Under the pieces are notes generated by a model. That model did no database searches, was not told the DNA's origin, and saw nothing but the letters and a program-made list of their open reading frames with translations. From NCBI RefSeq assembly GCF_009720825.1, contig NZ_WNKY01000045.1:1-52501 (forward strand): a stretch of DNA of 52,501 nt, read 5' to 3'. This document shows positions 36,147 through 44,818 of this stretch, one piece after another (positions within the stretch are counted from its first letter, which is position 1; each line of letters starts with the position of its first letter). Made by a program: the position numbers and the translations under genes. This DNA comes from Duganella radicis (GTDB taxonomy: Bacteria; Pseudomonadota; Gammaproteobacteria; Burkholderiales; Burkholderiaceae_D).

Positions 36147-37277
36147 CTAGAACATGCGTTGCTGGGCGGCGTTGCTGTCGCCGACGAGTTCCAGCAGCAG
36201 CTTCTTCACCGGTGCGGGCAAAGCGGCGTTGCCGATGGCGGCGGCATCCAGCCAGACGTGGCCAGATTCAGCAGCCAGCGCCAGGCGCCGCGACAGCGTG
36301 ATGCGGTAGGGCGCGATGTACAGCTTGTAGTGCGTGAACACATGCGTCACCGTCGACAAGCGCTCATACGATTCCATCTCGCCGAACTTGCCCACCGCGC
36401 CCAGCAGCGCATCGTGATCGGCCTCCGCCACCTCGTCATCCCCGGCCGCCACATGGCCCTCCAGCTCCGGCAGCGACAACAAACCGCCCCAGATGCCGCT
36501 TGGCGGCCGCTGCTCCAGCAACACCTGCCTGCCATCCACCATCGCCAGCATCACGGCATGCTTTTCAGGCGTCGCCTTCTTGGGCTTGCGCACCGGCAGA
36601 TCCCGGGTGCGGCCGGTATTGAAGGCCACGCAGCGCGCCTGCATCGGGCAACGCTCGCATGATGGGCTGGAACGTGTGCACAGCGTCGCGCCCATGTCCA
36701 TCAAACCCTGCGTGTACGACTCGATGCCTTGCTCCGGCAACAGCGCCTCCGCGCGCCGCCACATGGCTTCCTCGGTCTTCTTCTCGCCCGGATAGGTATC
36801 GATGCCGAACACCCGCGCAAACACGCGCTTGACGTTGCCATCCATGATGGCCGCGCGTCGTCCGGCGGAAAACGCCGCGATCGCCGCCGCCGTCGAGCGG
36901 CCGATGCCCGGCAACTCCGCCAGCAACAAAGGATCGGATGGAAACACGCCATCGTATTCCGCCACCACCCGCTGCGCGCACTTGTGCAGATTGCGCGCCC
37001 GCGTGTAGTAACCCAGGCCGCTCCACTGCGCCATCACCTCCTCCACCGGCGCGGCGGCGAGGTCGCGCAGGGTAGGGAAGCGTTCGAGGAAACGGGCGTA
37101 ATAACCCAGCACCGCCGACACCTGCGTCTGCTGCAACATGATCTCCGACAGCCACACCAGATAGGCATCGCGGGTGTTCTGCCACGGCAGCGTATGACGG
37201 CCATGCACTTTTTGCCAGCCGATCAGATCGGCCGAAAAACCGGGATCCGCAAAATTCTCTACTGCTACAACTTTCAT
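36147..37277 (-). CDS. mutY: A/G-specific adenine glycosylase MutY
   Basis: MutY removes adenine mispaired with 8-oxoguanine. The 376-residue protein is full length when started at ATG 37277 (MKVVAVENF); the open frame extends further but without family similarity. Catalytic Glu is in SEIMLQQTQV, the helix-hairpin-helix is LPGIGRSTAAAI, and the catalytic Asp is in IMDGNVKRV. The 4Fe-4S ligands are spaced Cys-6-Cys-2-Cys-5-Cys (CTRSSPSCERCPMQARC). The C-terminal NUDIX-like domain for 8-oxoG recognition is present. It lies 13 bases downstream of the dynamin-like gene, with mutM beyond that, all leftward. Confidence 0.96.
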   Translation of the reverse strand: MKVVAVENFADPGFSADLIGWQKVHGRHTLPWQNTRDAYLVWLSEIMLQQTQVSAVLGYYARFLERFPTLRDLAAAPVEEVMAQWSGLGYYTRARNLHKCAQRVVAEYDGVFPSDPLLLAELPGIGRSTAAAIAAFSAGRRAAIMDGNVKRVFARVFGIDTYPGEKKTEEAMWRRAEALLPEQGIESYTQGLMDMGATLCTRSSPSCERCPMQARCVAFNTGRTRDLPVRKPKKATPEKHAVMLAMVDGRQVLLEQRPPSGIWGGLLSLPELEGHVAAGDDEVAEADHDALLGAVGKFGEMESYERLSTVTHVFTHYKLYIAPYRITLSRRLALAAESGHVWLDAAAIGNAALPAPVKKLLLELVGDSNAAQQRMF

Positions 37278-37290
37278 TCTGTTCCTGTAC

Positions 37291-39222
37291 TTAGGCGGCG
37301 GCGTCCAGCGCCACGAATTCCGCGTTGATGGCGATGCTGATGGCACCGGCCAGTTCATTCAAGCGCGCCTTCTGCGCCTCCAGCTCCTGCTGGCTGCGCT
37401 CAAACGCATCGATCTTCTGTTCCAGACTGTCGGTCGCATCGTGGATGCGCTGGATCGACGCCAGCCGGTGTTTCAACTGATCCTTGTGTTGGCGGATCTG
37501 CGCCTCCAGCGGCGCCATGATCACCTTCAGCCACGCCTCGGCGTCATTGTTGGCGGCCTTGAAGCAGCCGCGCACGCGCGAGGCGATGGTATCGAAGAAG
37601 CGCTCCATCAAGGTCACGCGGCTGGTGGTCAGCAGCGTGGCCGTGCCGAAGGTCTTGGCGTAAATCGCCTCGATGCTGGCGATCTCCTCGCGGTACGGCG
37701 CCAGCGAGAACGGCATCGGCAAGGCCAGCGTCAGGCCGTGCTCGCTGGAGAAGCGGCGGTACATCACCCCCATCATCTCGGTGATTTCCACCGTCTTGTG
37801 CTCGGCCGCATCCAGATTGGCGCGCGTGCGTTCGAAATAGCCGCGCACCGCCTCGCGCACGCCGGTGAAGAAGCGGCTGCGCTGCATCTCTTCGCGCACC
37901 AGCTCGATATTGTCGCGCACGATGTCCATGCCCATGCAGGTGTACAGTTCGGTCGACAAACGCGTGAACACCGCGCGCGTCGCTTGCAGCTTGAACAGGC
38001 TGGCGTCGAATTCCTTTTTCTCCACGTCGATGCGGCGCATCATGTGCGCCACCACGCTCTGGTTCTTGCCGCGCAGGCTCTTCAACTCGTGCAACTGCTC
38101 GACGATGCCGCGGATGCGTCCGTTCAGCATGCCCAGCTGCGCCGTGTTCAGCGCCTGCAACTCGTCGCTCAGCTGCTTGCGCACGATTTCCTTCTTGGCC
38201 GGGATCAGCTCGTTGAACAGCGCGCCTTCCAGCGCGTGCAGGCGGCTGCGCGCTTGCAGTTCAACGTCGCGGTTGATCTTGGCCACCAGCGCCTTCTGCG
38301 CCGACACCGGGAACACCTGGCCCGGCTCCAGCGACAACACGTGCGCCACATTGGCCTGCTGGCGCTCGATCTCGGCGTTGATGTCCTCCTCGCTGCGCAG
38401 CTCGTCCCACATGCTGTCGATCTTGTTCAGCACCACCAGCCGCCCGGCGCCGGCGCCGATGTGGTTGCGCCAGACTTCGATATCGCTCTTGGTGACGCCG
38501 GTGTCGGCGGCCAGGATGAACAGCACCGCATGCGCGTTGGGGATCAGGTTCAGCGTGAGCTCCGGCTCGGTGCCGATGGCGTTCAGGCCCGGCGTATCGA
38601 GGATCACCAGCCCCTGCTTGAGCAGCGGATGCGGGAAGTTGATGATGGCGTGGCGCCAGTAGGAAATCTCCACCAGCCCGTTCTCGTCCAGCGTGACTGG
38701 CATGTCGGGATCGTCCTCGTCGTACAGGCCGTAGCGCTTGGCTTCCTCCACCGTCACATGGCGCGTCTTGCTGACCTGCTTGAACGCCTCGTGCATCTCG
38801 GCGCCGGCGTCGAGGTTCAGCGGCAGCACGGTCCACGCGGCCGGCTGCTCGCGGTAGTCGCTGGTGGACAGGTTGTCGGCGCGCGTCTCGATCGGCAGCA
38901 GGCGGATCGACGGCGCCATGCTGCCGTCCCACAGCAGCTCGGTCGGGCACATGGTGGTGCGGCCGGCCGCCGACGGCAGGATGCGCTGGCCGTACTCGGC
39001 AAAGAAAATCGCGTTGATCAGCTCCGACTTCCCGCGCGAGAATTCGGCAACAAAAGCCACCGACAGTTTGTCATCCTCCAGCCGCGCCAGATTGCGCACG
39101 ATGCGCTGCTCGGTGGCGGCATCGGTCAGGGATGCGCCGGCCACCCACGCCTGGTAGTTTTTCAGCGCGGTGACGACGCCCTGCCGCCATGCGCTGTACT
39201 GTTCGAAGTCCCTGACCATCAT
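37291..39222 (-). CDS. Dynamin-family GTPase
   Basis: A 643-residue bacterial dynamin-like protein. The GTPase domain spans about 50-320: the P-loop is AEFSRGKSE (59-67), in which the usual first Gly of GxxxxGKS is Ala; RTT (88-90) fits G2, DTPG (209-212) is G3 and NKID (266-269) is G4. The rest is predicted helical stalk, with coiled-coil stretches near 340-420 and 590-640. No membrane helix is clear. Bacterial dynamins remodel membranes, and E. coli CrfC acts in chromosome segregation with the replication clamp. A QLGML segment (362-366) is loosely like a clamp-binding motif. It sits between mutM and mutY, which suggests but does not show a link to DNA repair. Confidence 0.85.
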   Translation of the reverse strand: MMVRDFEQYSAWRQGVVTALKNYQAWVAGASLTDAATEQRIVRNLARLEDDKLSVAFVAEFSRGKSELINAIFFAEYGQRILPSAAGRTTMCPTELLWDGSMAPSIRLLPIETRADNLSTSDYREQPAAWTVLPLNLDAGAEMHEAFKQVSKTRHVTVEEAKRYGLYDEDDPDMPVTLDENGLVEISYWRHAIINFPHPLLKQGLVILDTPGLNAIGTEPELTLNLIPNAHAVLFILAADTGVTKSDIEVWRNHIGAGAGRLVVLNKIDSMWDELRSEEDINAEIERQQANVAHVLSLEPGQVFPVSAQKALVAKINRDVELQARSRLHALEGALFNELIPAKKEIVRKQLSDELQALNTAQLGMLNGRIRGIVEQLHELKSLRGKNQSVVAHMMRRIDVEKKEFDASLFKLQATRAVFTRLSTELYTCMGMDIVRDNIELVREEMQRSRFFTGVREAVRGYFERTRANLDAAEHKTVEITEMMGVMYRRFSSEHGLTLALPMPFSLAPYREEIASIEAIYAKTFGTATLLTTSRVTLMERFFDTIASRVRGCFKAANNDAEAWLKVIMAPLEAQIRQHKDQLKHRLASIQRIHDATDSLEQKIDAFERSQQELEAQKARLNELAGAISIAINAEFVALDAAA

Positions 39223-39246
39223 CTGCCTGCCCTTATTTTTGGCAAC

Positions 39247-40080
39247 TCATTTTTGACAATTGACGCAATAGAAAGTGGAACGCTGCCCCTGCTTGATCTG
39301 GCGTATCGGCGCCGCGCACACGCGGCAAGGCACGCCAGTTCGATCATAGACGAAATAAGTCTGCTGGAAATAGCCTGACTGCCCATTCACCGCAATAAAG
39401 TCGCGCAGCGTGCTGCCGCCCTGCACAATCGCCTCGGCCAGCACCTCGCGCACCGCCTGCGCCAGCTTCTCGTAGCGCGCCAGGCTGATGCGCCGCGCCG
39501 GCAGCTTGGGATTGATCCCGGCCCGGAACAAACTCTCCGAGGCGTAGATATTGCCCACGCCGACCACGATATCGCCCGCCAGCAGCACCTGCTTGACCGG
39601 CGCGCTGCGCTGCCGGGTTTGATCGTACAACAATTTGCCGCTGAAACCGGGCTCCAGCGGCTCCACGCCCAACTCGCGCAGCAGGACGTGATGTTCCAGT
39701 TCGCCGTCGGCGGCGTCATGCCACAGCACGGCGCCGAAGCGGCGCGGATCCTTCATGCGCAACACTTGCCGTCCGTCCGGTCCCTCGACCTCCAGATCGA
39801 AGTGGTCGTGCTTTTCCGGCGCGATGCCGGGTGCCAGCACCCGCAAATGGCCGGACATGCCAAGGTGGATGATCAGCGTGCCATGGTCGAAATGGACCAG
39901 CAGGTATTTGCCGCGGCGGCCGGTGCGCAGGATCTTGCGGCCGGCCAGCAGCTGCGGCAGATCGGGCGGGAAGGGCCAGCGCAGACCCTCGCGGCGCAGC
40001 ACCACCTCGCGCACGATACGGCCTTCAATATGGGGCGCTACACCGCGCCGGGTGACTTCAACTTCTGGTAATTCTGGCAT
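39247..40080 (-). CDS. mutM: Formamidopyrimidine-DNA glycosylase MutM (Fpg)
   Basis: MutM excises 8-oxoguanine and formamidopyrimidines and cuts the DNA backbone. The N-terminus MPELPEVEVTRRG carries the catalytic Pro2 and Glu3. The conserved Lys in GRRGKYLL, KDPRRFGAVLW, GVGNIYASESLF and the zinc finger CRVCAAPIRQIKQGQR...YCVNC at the C-terminus are all present. At 277 residues it is full length. ATG 40080 is the family start; a very long open frame reading upstream through the opposite strand of three genes is a codon-bias artefact. It is divergent from the TPR lipoprotein gene. Confidence 0.96.
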   Translation of the reverse strand: MPELPEVEVTRRGVAPHIEGRIVREVVLRREGLRWPFPPDLPQLLAGRKILRTGRRGKYLLVHFDHGTLIIHLGMSGHLRVLAPGIAPEKHDHFDLEVEGPDGRQVLRMKDPRRFGAVLWHDAADGELEHHVLLRELGVEPLEPGFSGKLLYDQTRQRSAPVKQVLLAGDIVVGVGNIYASESLFRAGINPKLPARRISLARYEKLAQAVREVLAEAIVQGGSTLRDFIAVNGQSGYFQQTYFVYDRTGVPCRVCAAPIRQIKQGQRSTFYCVNCQK

Positions 40081-40182
40081 CGATGTGGCTCTAACGGAAT
40101 ATTTGGTTACACTAGTCAAACTCCGCGCGCGATGCGAACGGCGTAAAATCTGACTGACTATGCTGACTTGCCAGGATTTCTC

Positions 40183-41958
40183 TTGAAAAACGCTTTCGCC
40201 ATTGTAACTCTCTCTGCCTTGCTGTCCGCGTGCGCCGTGGCGCCGCAGAAGCAGGCCGAGTCCGCCGCCGCACCGCAGCCGGCCGAATCCGGGCCGGCCG
40301 AGCCGGCGGTTGCCGAAGCGCCGGCGCCCGAAGTATTGCCGAATAACGAACTGACCGGCGACATGCTGTACCGCATCACCAAGGCGGAACTGGAATTCAA
40401 GCAGGGCCAGTGGCAAGGCCCGTACATCACCATGATGGCGCTGGCGCAGCAAACCCGCGACCCGCGCCTGGCGCGGCGCGCCGCCGAAATGGCGCTGACC
40501 GCCAAGCAGGGCGGCGAGGCGCTGTCCGCCATCCGCCTGTGGCGCCAGCTGGCGCCGGATTCGGACGAAGCCACCCAGTACTTCCTCGGCTTTGCCGTGG
40601 TGGCCGACAGCCTGGACGAGGCCGAAGCCGTGTTCGAGCAGCGCCTGAAAAACGCCAAGCCGGAAGCGCGCCCGCTGGCCATGTTCCAGATGCAGCAATA
40701 CCTGCTGCGCGCCAAGGACAAGGAAGCCGCCTTCAAGCTGGAAGAGCGCGTGCTGATGCCCTATGACGGCATGCTGGAAGCGCATCTGATCCTGGCGCAG
40801 GGCGCGTTCGCCCTCAACGACCTGGCGCGCGCCCGTGAGGAAGCCACCAAGGCGCTGGCCATCAAGCCGGATTCCGAACTGGCCATCCTGACCACGGCGC
40901 AAGTGTCGGGCGATATCGAATCCGCCATGAAGCTGCTGACCGGCTTCCTGGAAAAATACCCGAACGCGCGCGAAGTGCGCGCCGCCTATGCCCGCATTCT
41001 GGTGGACAACAAGCAGTTCGACGAGGCCCGCAAACAGTTCCTGACCCTGCTGAAAGACCAGCCGGACAACATCGCCACCCTGTACGCGCTGGGCGTGATG
41101 GGCATGCAGGCCAACGACATGGCGGAAGCGGAAAAATACTTCAGCCGTTTCGTGGCCGCGCTGGAGCAGCACCCGAACGACGAGCGCGATCCCTCCAAGG
41201 CGCTGATGATCCTGTCGCAAATCGCCGAGCAGCGCGGCGACCTGGACGCGGCCTACAACTGGCTGGAAAAGGTCGAGGGCAATGACGAAAAAGTCTACCT
41301 GGCGGCACGCATGAAAATGGCGGTGCTGACCGCCCGCAAAGGCAATGTCGACCAGGCCCGTCAGCAACTGGCCGAACTGAAGCCGGCCGATCCTGCCGAT
41401 CAGGCGCAGGTATTCCAGACCGACGCCCAGCTGCTGCGCGACGCCGGCGACCACCGCGCTGCCTACACGGTGCTGGAAAACGCCGTCAAACGCTATCCGG
41501 ACAATCCGGATCTGCTGTACGACTTCGCGCTGGTGGCGGAAAAACTCGGCCAGGTCGAGCTGATGGAAAAAGCCCTGCGCCAGGTGATGATCGCCGCGCC
41601 GGACAACCAGCACGCCTACAACGCGCTGGGCTACTCGCTGGCCGAGCGCAACGAGCGCCTGCCGGAAGCCCTGAGCCTGATCGACAAGGCGATGCAGATG
41701 GCGCCGGGCGATCCGTTCATCATGGACAGCATGGGCTGGGTGCAGTTCCGCATGGGCAACCTGAATGAGGCGGAGGGCTTCCTGCGCCGCGCCTATGCCC
41801 TGCGCAGCGATCCCGAGATTGCCGTGCACCTGGGCGAAGTGCTGTTCGCCAAGGGCGATGTCGAGGGCGCGCAAAAAATGTGGAAAGAAGCCCACGCCAA
41901 GGACCCGAAAAACGATGCGCTGAAAAGCACGCTGGCGCGCCTCAACCAAAGCCTGTAA
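40183..41958 (+). CDS. TPR-repeat lipoprotein
   Basis: A 591-residue predicted outer-membrane lipoprotein. I choose TTG 40183 because AGGA (40173-40176) is six bases upstream and the product then starts MKNAFAIVTLSALLSAC with a lipobox (Cys17); TTG 40168 is an alternative. An Ala/Pro-rich linker is followed by tetratricopeptide repeats over most of the length (for example DEARKQFLTLLKDQPDN, NALGYSLAERN, GWVQFRMGNLNEAEGFLRRA). This gene commonly precedes lolB in betaproteobacteria. TPR lipoproteins scaffold envelope complexes; the partner is unknown. The lolB ATG follows its stop with no gap. Confidence 0.85.
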   Translation: MKNAFAIVTLSALLSACAVAPQKQAESAAAPQPAESGPAEPAVAEAPAPEVLPNNELTGDMLYRITKAELEFKQGQWQGPYITMMALAQQTRDPRLARRAAEMALTAKQGGEALSAIRLWRQLAPDSDEATQYFLGFAVVADSLDEAEAVFEQRLKNAKPEARPLAMFQMQQYLLRAKDKEAAFKLEERVLMPYDGMLEAHLILAQGAFALNDLARAREEATKALAIKPDSELAILTTAQVSGDIESAMKLLTGFLEKYPNAREVRAAYARILVDNKQFDEARKQFLTLLKDQPDNIATLYALGVMGMQANDMAEAEKYFSRFVAALEQHPNDERDPSKALMILSQIAEQRGDLDAAYNWLEKVEGNDEKVYLAARMKMAVLTARKGNVDQARQQLAELKPADPADQAQVFQTDAQLLRDAGDHRAAYTVLENAVKRYPDNPDLLYDFALVAEKLGQVELMEKALRQVMIAAPDNQHAYNALGYSLAERNERLPEALSLIDKAMQMAPGDPFIMDSMGWVQFRMGNLNEAEGFLRRAYALRSDPEIAVHLGEVLFAKGDVEGAQKMWKEAHAKDPKNDALKSTLARLNQSL

Positions 41959-42552
41959 ATGAAACGACCTCTCCTGATCGCCCTCGCCATGGCCGTGCTG
42001 GCCGGCTGCGCCACCACCCCGTCCGTACCACGCTCCACGGCCGCCGTGGCCGCCTACCAGGACAATATCGAGCTGGCCGGCGGCATCTTCATCAGCTATA
42101 CCCGCGACGGCAAGCGCGAGCCGCTGAACGGCAGCTTTGTCTGGCGGCAGACCAAAACCAATACCGACATCCGCCTGAACTCGCCGACCGGGCAAACGGT
42201 TGCCGTGATCAACGTCACGCCGCGCTCGGCCACGCTGACCGAAAGCGGCAAGCCGCCAAAGAGCGCGCCCGACGTCGATACGCTGACCGCGCAAACGCTG
42301 GGCTGGACGCTGCCAGTGTCCGGCATGCGCGACTGGTTGCAAGGCTACGCCACCGACCGCGATGGCAAGCGCTTCGTCGCCTCGCCCGCCAACAACAACG
42401 TCATCACGCGCGACGGCTGGAAGCTGGAGTACGTGTCGTGGCAAGACGACAGCGCCGCCGTGCCGCAGCCCAAGCGCATCGACGCCACCCGCATCGTGCT
42501 GGGCGAGGCGGTGGATGACATGCAGATCCGCGTTGTCATTCGTCCGCAGTAA
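41959..42552 (+). CDS. lolB: Outer-membrane lipoprotein receptor LolB
   Basis: LolB takes lipoproteins from the carrier LolA and inserts them in the outer membrane. The 197-residue protein has a lipobox LAGC (Cys17) and the family features ISYTRDGKREPLNGSFVWRQ, SPTGQTVAVINV and LGWTLPVSGMRDWLQG. Length is normal. It begins right after the TPR lipoprotein stop and is followed nine bases later by ispE, the standard lolB-ispE order. Confidence 0.92.
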   Translation: MKRPLLIALAMAVLAGCATTPSVPRSTAAVAAYQDNIELAGGIFISYTRDGKREPLNGSFVWRQTKTNTDIRLNSPTGQTVAVINVTPRSATLTESGKPPKSAPDVDTLTAQTLGWTLPVSGMRDWLQGYATDRDGKRFVASPANNNVITRDGWKLEYVSWQDDSAAVPQPKRIDATRIVLGEAVDDMQIRVVIRPQ

Positions 42553-42561
42553 AATGCCGGC

Positions 42562-43428
42562 ATGACCGAACTCAAAAACTGCCCGGCTCCTGCCAAGCTC
42601 AACCTTTTCCTGCACGTGACCGGCCGCCGTCCCGACGGCTATCACCTGCTGCAAACCGTGTTCCAGCTGATCGACCACGGCGACACGCTGCACTTCACCC
42701 TGCGCGACGACACGGCCCTGCGGCGCGTGACCGACCTGCCCGGCGTGCCGGAGGAGAGCGATCTCATCATCCGCGCCGCGCAACTGCTGCAAGCCGAAGT
42801 GCGGCGCCGCACCGGATCGCTGCCGCGCGGCGTCGATATCGCGATTGACAAAGTGCTGCCCATGGGCGGCGGCGTGGGCGGCGGTTCGTCCGACGCGGCC
42901 ACCACGCTGATGGCCCTGAACCAGCTGTGGAACGCCGGCCTCGGCAAGCAGGAGCTGATGGACCTCGGCCTGCCGCTGGGCGCCGACATTCCATTCTTCA
43001 TCTTTGGCGAGAGCGCCTTTGCCGAAGGGGTGGGCGAAGCCTTGCAGCCGGTGTGCACGCCGGATTGTTGGTATGTCGTCATCGAACCCGGTGTCATGGT
43101 GCCAACAGCCGCAATTTTTGGCTCGGAACATTTGACAAGAAACACGCCGGCCGTTAATATAGCGGACTTTTCCAGCCACTCCGGAACAGCGGGGTTTGGA
43201 AAGAACGACTTGCAACAGGTAGCAACGAAGTTATTCCCGCCGGTGGCAGAAGCGGTAGAATGGCTGGGTGCTTATGGTGATGCCAGGATGACTGGCTCCG
43301 GTGCATGTGTGTTCAGCGCGGTAGCAACCGAGGCGGACGCCGACGCGGTACTTGCAAAGGTGCCGGCGAAGTGGCAAGCCTGGAAGGCCAGGTCGCTGCA
43401 CCATCATCCATTCACCGCGAAGTTGTGA
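42562..43428 (+). CDS. ispE: 4-diphosphocytidyl-2-C-methyl-D-erythritol kinase
   Basis: IspE phosphorylates CDP-methylerythritol in the non-mevalonate isoprenoid pathway. The 288-residue GHMP kinase shows the substrate-binding CPAPAKLNLFLHVTGRRPDGYH, the ATP loop PMGGGVGGGSSDAATTL and the C-terminal GSGACVF. ATG 42562 is nine bases after lolB. The base composition dips around 43130-43260 but the frame is intact. tRNA-Gln follows. Confidence 0.95.
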   Translation: MTELKNCPAPAKLNLFLHVTGRRPDGYHLLQTVFQLIDHGDTLHFTLRDDTALRRVTDLPGVPEESDLIIRAAQLLQAEVRRRTGSLPRGVDIAIDKVLPMGGGVGGGSSDAATTLMALNQLWNAGLGKQELMDLGLPLGADIPFFIFGESAFAEGVGEALQPVCTPDCWYVVIEPGVMVPTAAIFGSEHLTRNTPAVNIADFSSHSGTAGFGKNDLQQVATKLFPPVAEAVEWLGAYGDARMTGSGACVFSAVATEADADAVLAKVPAKWQAWKARSLHHHPFTAKL

Positions 43429-43444
43429 AGCGGCAAAAAAGATT

Positions 43445-43472
43445 TTGCGAAGCGTGAAAAAGGCTGTACAAT
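43445..43472 (+). promoter_or_regulatory. Sigma-70 promoter for tRNA-Gln (and probably prs)
   Basis: A -35 TTGCGA (43445-43450) and a -10 TACAAT (43467-43472) are separated by 16 bases. Transcription would begin near 43480, about 25 bases before the mature tRNA. Five of six bases in the -10 match consensus. Confidence 0.75.
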
Positions 43473-43504
43473 ATCGGCCTGTAACGACGAGCAGTCAGTT
43501 GCGT

Positions 43505-43581
43505 AGGGGAATCGCCAAGCTGGTTAAGGCACCGGATTTTGATTCCGGCATACCAAGGTTCGAATCCTTGTTCCCCTGCCA
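43505..43581 (+). tRNA. tRNA-Gln (anticodon TTG)
   Basis: A 77-base cloverleaf with CCA encoded. The acceptor stem AGGGGAA pairs with TTCCCCT, followed by discriminator G and CCA (43579-43581). The D-arm begins TCGCCAAGCTGG, the anticodon stem CCGGA...TCCGG surrounds the loop TTTTGAT with anticodon TTG, and the T-arm has GTTCGAATC. The sequence around ATCGCCAAGC matches the glutamine tRNA of E. coli. It lies between ispE and prs, as in many betaproteobacteria. Confidence 0.96.
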
Positions 43582-43635
43582 TTCGTTTGTATCTGGGTCC
43601 GTCGAGGCAGTAGTCTCCGGCCAGATAAAGCAAAG

Positions 43636-43656
43636 TGAGGCGCACGATGCGCCTCA
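43636..43656 (+). promoter_or_regulatory. Hairpin between tRNA-Gln and prs
   Basis: TGAGGCGC and GCGCCTCA pair perfectly over 8 bases around the loop ACGAT. The tail TTCCATTTGG is only weakly T-rich, so this is either a partial terminator after the tRNA or a leader structure ahead of prs, 77 bases upstream of its start. Confidence 0.55.
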
Positions 43657-43732
43657 TTCCATTTGGTTAGTTCAGCACCGCGCGGCATGCGCGAGCTCTT
43701 CAAGAATCTTCTACAACTTCTCTGGAATCCCA

Positions 43733-44683
43733 ATGGCTTACGAAAACCTGATGGTTTTTACCGGCAACGCTAATCCTGCGTTGGCAGAGGGAGTCGCAAA
43801 AAATCTCGGCATCCCCCTCGGCAAAGCGAACGTTTCGAAATTCTCGGACGGCGAAGTCATGGTTGAAATCAACGAAAACGTCCGCGGCAAGGACGTGTTC
43901 GTGCTGCAATCGACCTGCGCGCCAACCAACGACAACCTGATGGAACTGATCCTGATGGTTGATGCACTGAAACGCGCGTCGGCAGGCCGTATCACCGCTG
44001 CGATTCCTTACTTCGGCTACGCCCGCCAGGACCGCCGCCCGCGTTCGGCGCGTGTTGCGATCTCGGCCAAGGTGGTGGCCAATATGCTGGAAGAAGCCGG
44101 CGTCGAGCGCGTCCTGATCATGGATCTGCACGCGGACCAGATCCAGGGCTTCTTCGATATCCCGGTTGACAATATTTACGCTTCGCCAATTCTGCTGGGC
44201 GATCTGCAAAAGAAACACAATGAAGACCTGCTGGTCGTGTCGCCGGACGTCGGCGGCGTGGTGCGCGCCCGCGCCCTGGCAAAACGCCTGGGCTGCGACC
44301 TGGCCATCATCGACAAGCGCCGTCCAAAAGCCAACGTCTCGGAAGTGATGAACATCATCGGCGACGTCGAAGGCCGCAACTGCGTGATCATGGACGACAT
44401 GGTCGACACCGCCGGCACCCTGGTCAAGGCCGCCGAAGTGCTGAAAGAGCGCGGCGCCAAGAAAGTGGTGGCCTATTGCACCCACGCGGTGTTGTCGGGT
44501 CCGGCAATCGACCGCATCAACAGCTCCTCGCTGGACGAGCTGGTCGTGACCGACACCATTCCGCTGTCGGACGCCGCCAAGAGCTGCGCCAAGATCCGTC
44601 AGCTGACCTGCGCACCGCTGCTGGCCGAGACCTTCAAACGCATCATCAAGGGCGATTCCGTGATCTCCCTGTTCGTCGACTAA
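43733..44683 (+). CDS. prs: Ribose-phosphate pyrophosphokinase
   Basis: Prs makes PRPP from ribose 5-phosphate and ATP for purine, pyrimidine, His and Trp synthesis. The 316-residue length and the start MAYENLMVFTGNAN fit the family; the longer open frame runs through the tRNA and is not coding. Signatures are YFGYARQDRRPRSA, the metal-binding MDLHADQIQGFF, the flexible loop DKRRPKANVSEVMN and the PRPP loop VIMDDMVDTAGTL. A strong terminator follows, separating it from rplY. Confidence 0.96.
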   Translation: MAYENLMVFTGNANPALAEGVAKNLGIPLGKANVSKFSDGEVMVEINENVRGKDVFVLQSTCAPTNDNLMELILMVDALKRASAGRITAAIPYFGYARQDRRPRSARVAISAKVVANMLEEAGVERVLIMDLHADQIQGFFDIPVDNIYASPILLGDLQKKHNEDLLVVSPDVGGVVRARALAKRLGCDLAIIDKRRPKANVSEVMNIIGDVEGRNCVIMDDMVDTAGTLVKAAEVLKERGAKKVVAYCTHAVLSGPAIDRINSSSLDELVVTDTIPLSDAAKSCAKIRQLTCAPLLAETFKRIIKGDSVISLFVD

Positions 44684-44711
44684 AGCGTCGGCGGCACACC
44701 GGTTTTTCAGG

Positions 44712-44747
44712 CGGCGCGCCCGGTATTTTGCCGGGCGCGCCGTTTTT
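44712..44747 (+). terminator. Rho-independent terminator after prs
   Basis: A perfect 12-bp stem, CGGCGCGCCCGG with CCGGGCGCGCCG, surrounds the loop TATTTTG and is followed by TTTTT. Confidence 0.9.
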
Positions 44748-44818
44748 CCCGAAGCGCGCCTGGTCGCGGGGCGCTTCTTAACGCGGGACGCAAGTCCTGT
44801 TATTTATTGGAGTATCAC

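Noticed and set aside
39247..43215. A 1322-codon minus-strand frame, which would make mutM part of a giant protein
   Set aside because: Only the last 277 codons encode MutM. The rest is antisense to the TPR lipoprotein, lolB and ispE and has shadow composition.
43352..43732. Upstream extension of the prs frame through the tRNA gene
   Set aside because: It reads through tRNA-Gln and its promoter and has no similarity to Prs; ATG 43733 gives the exact family N-terminus.
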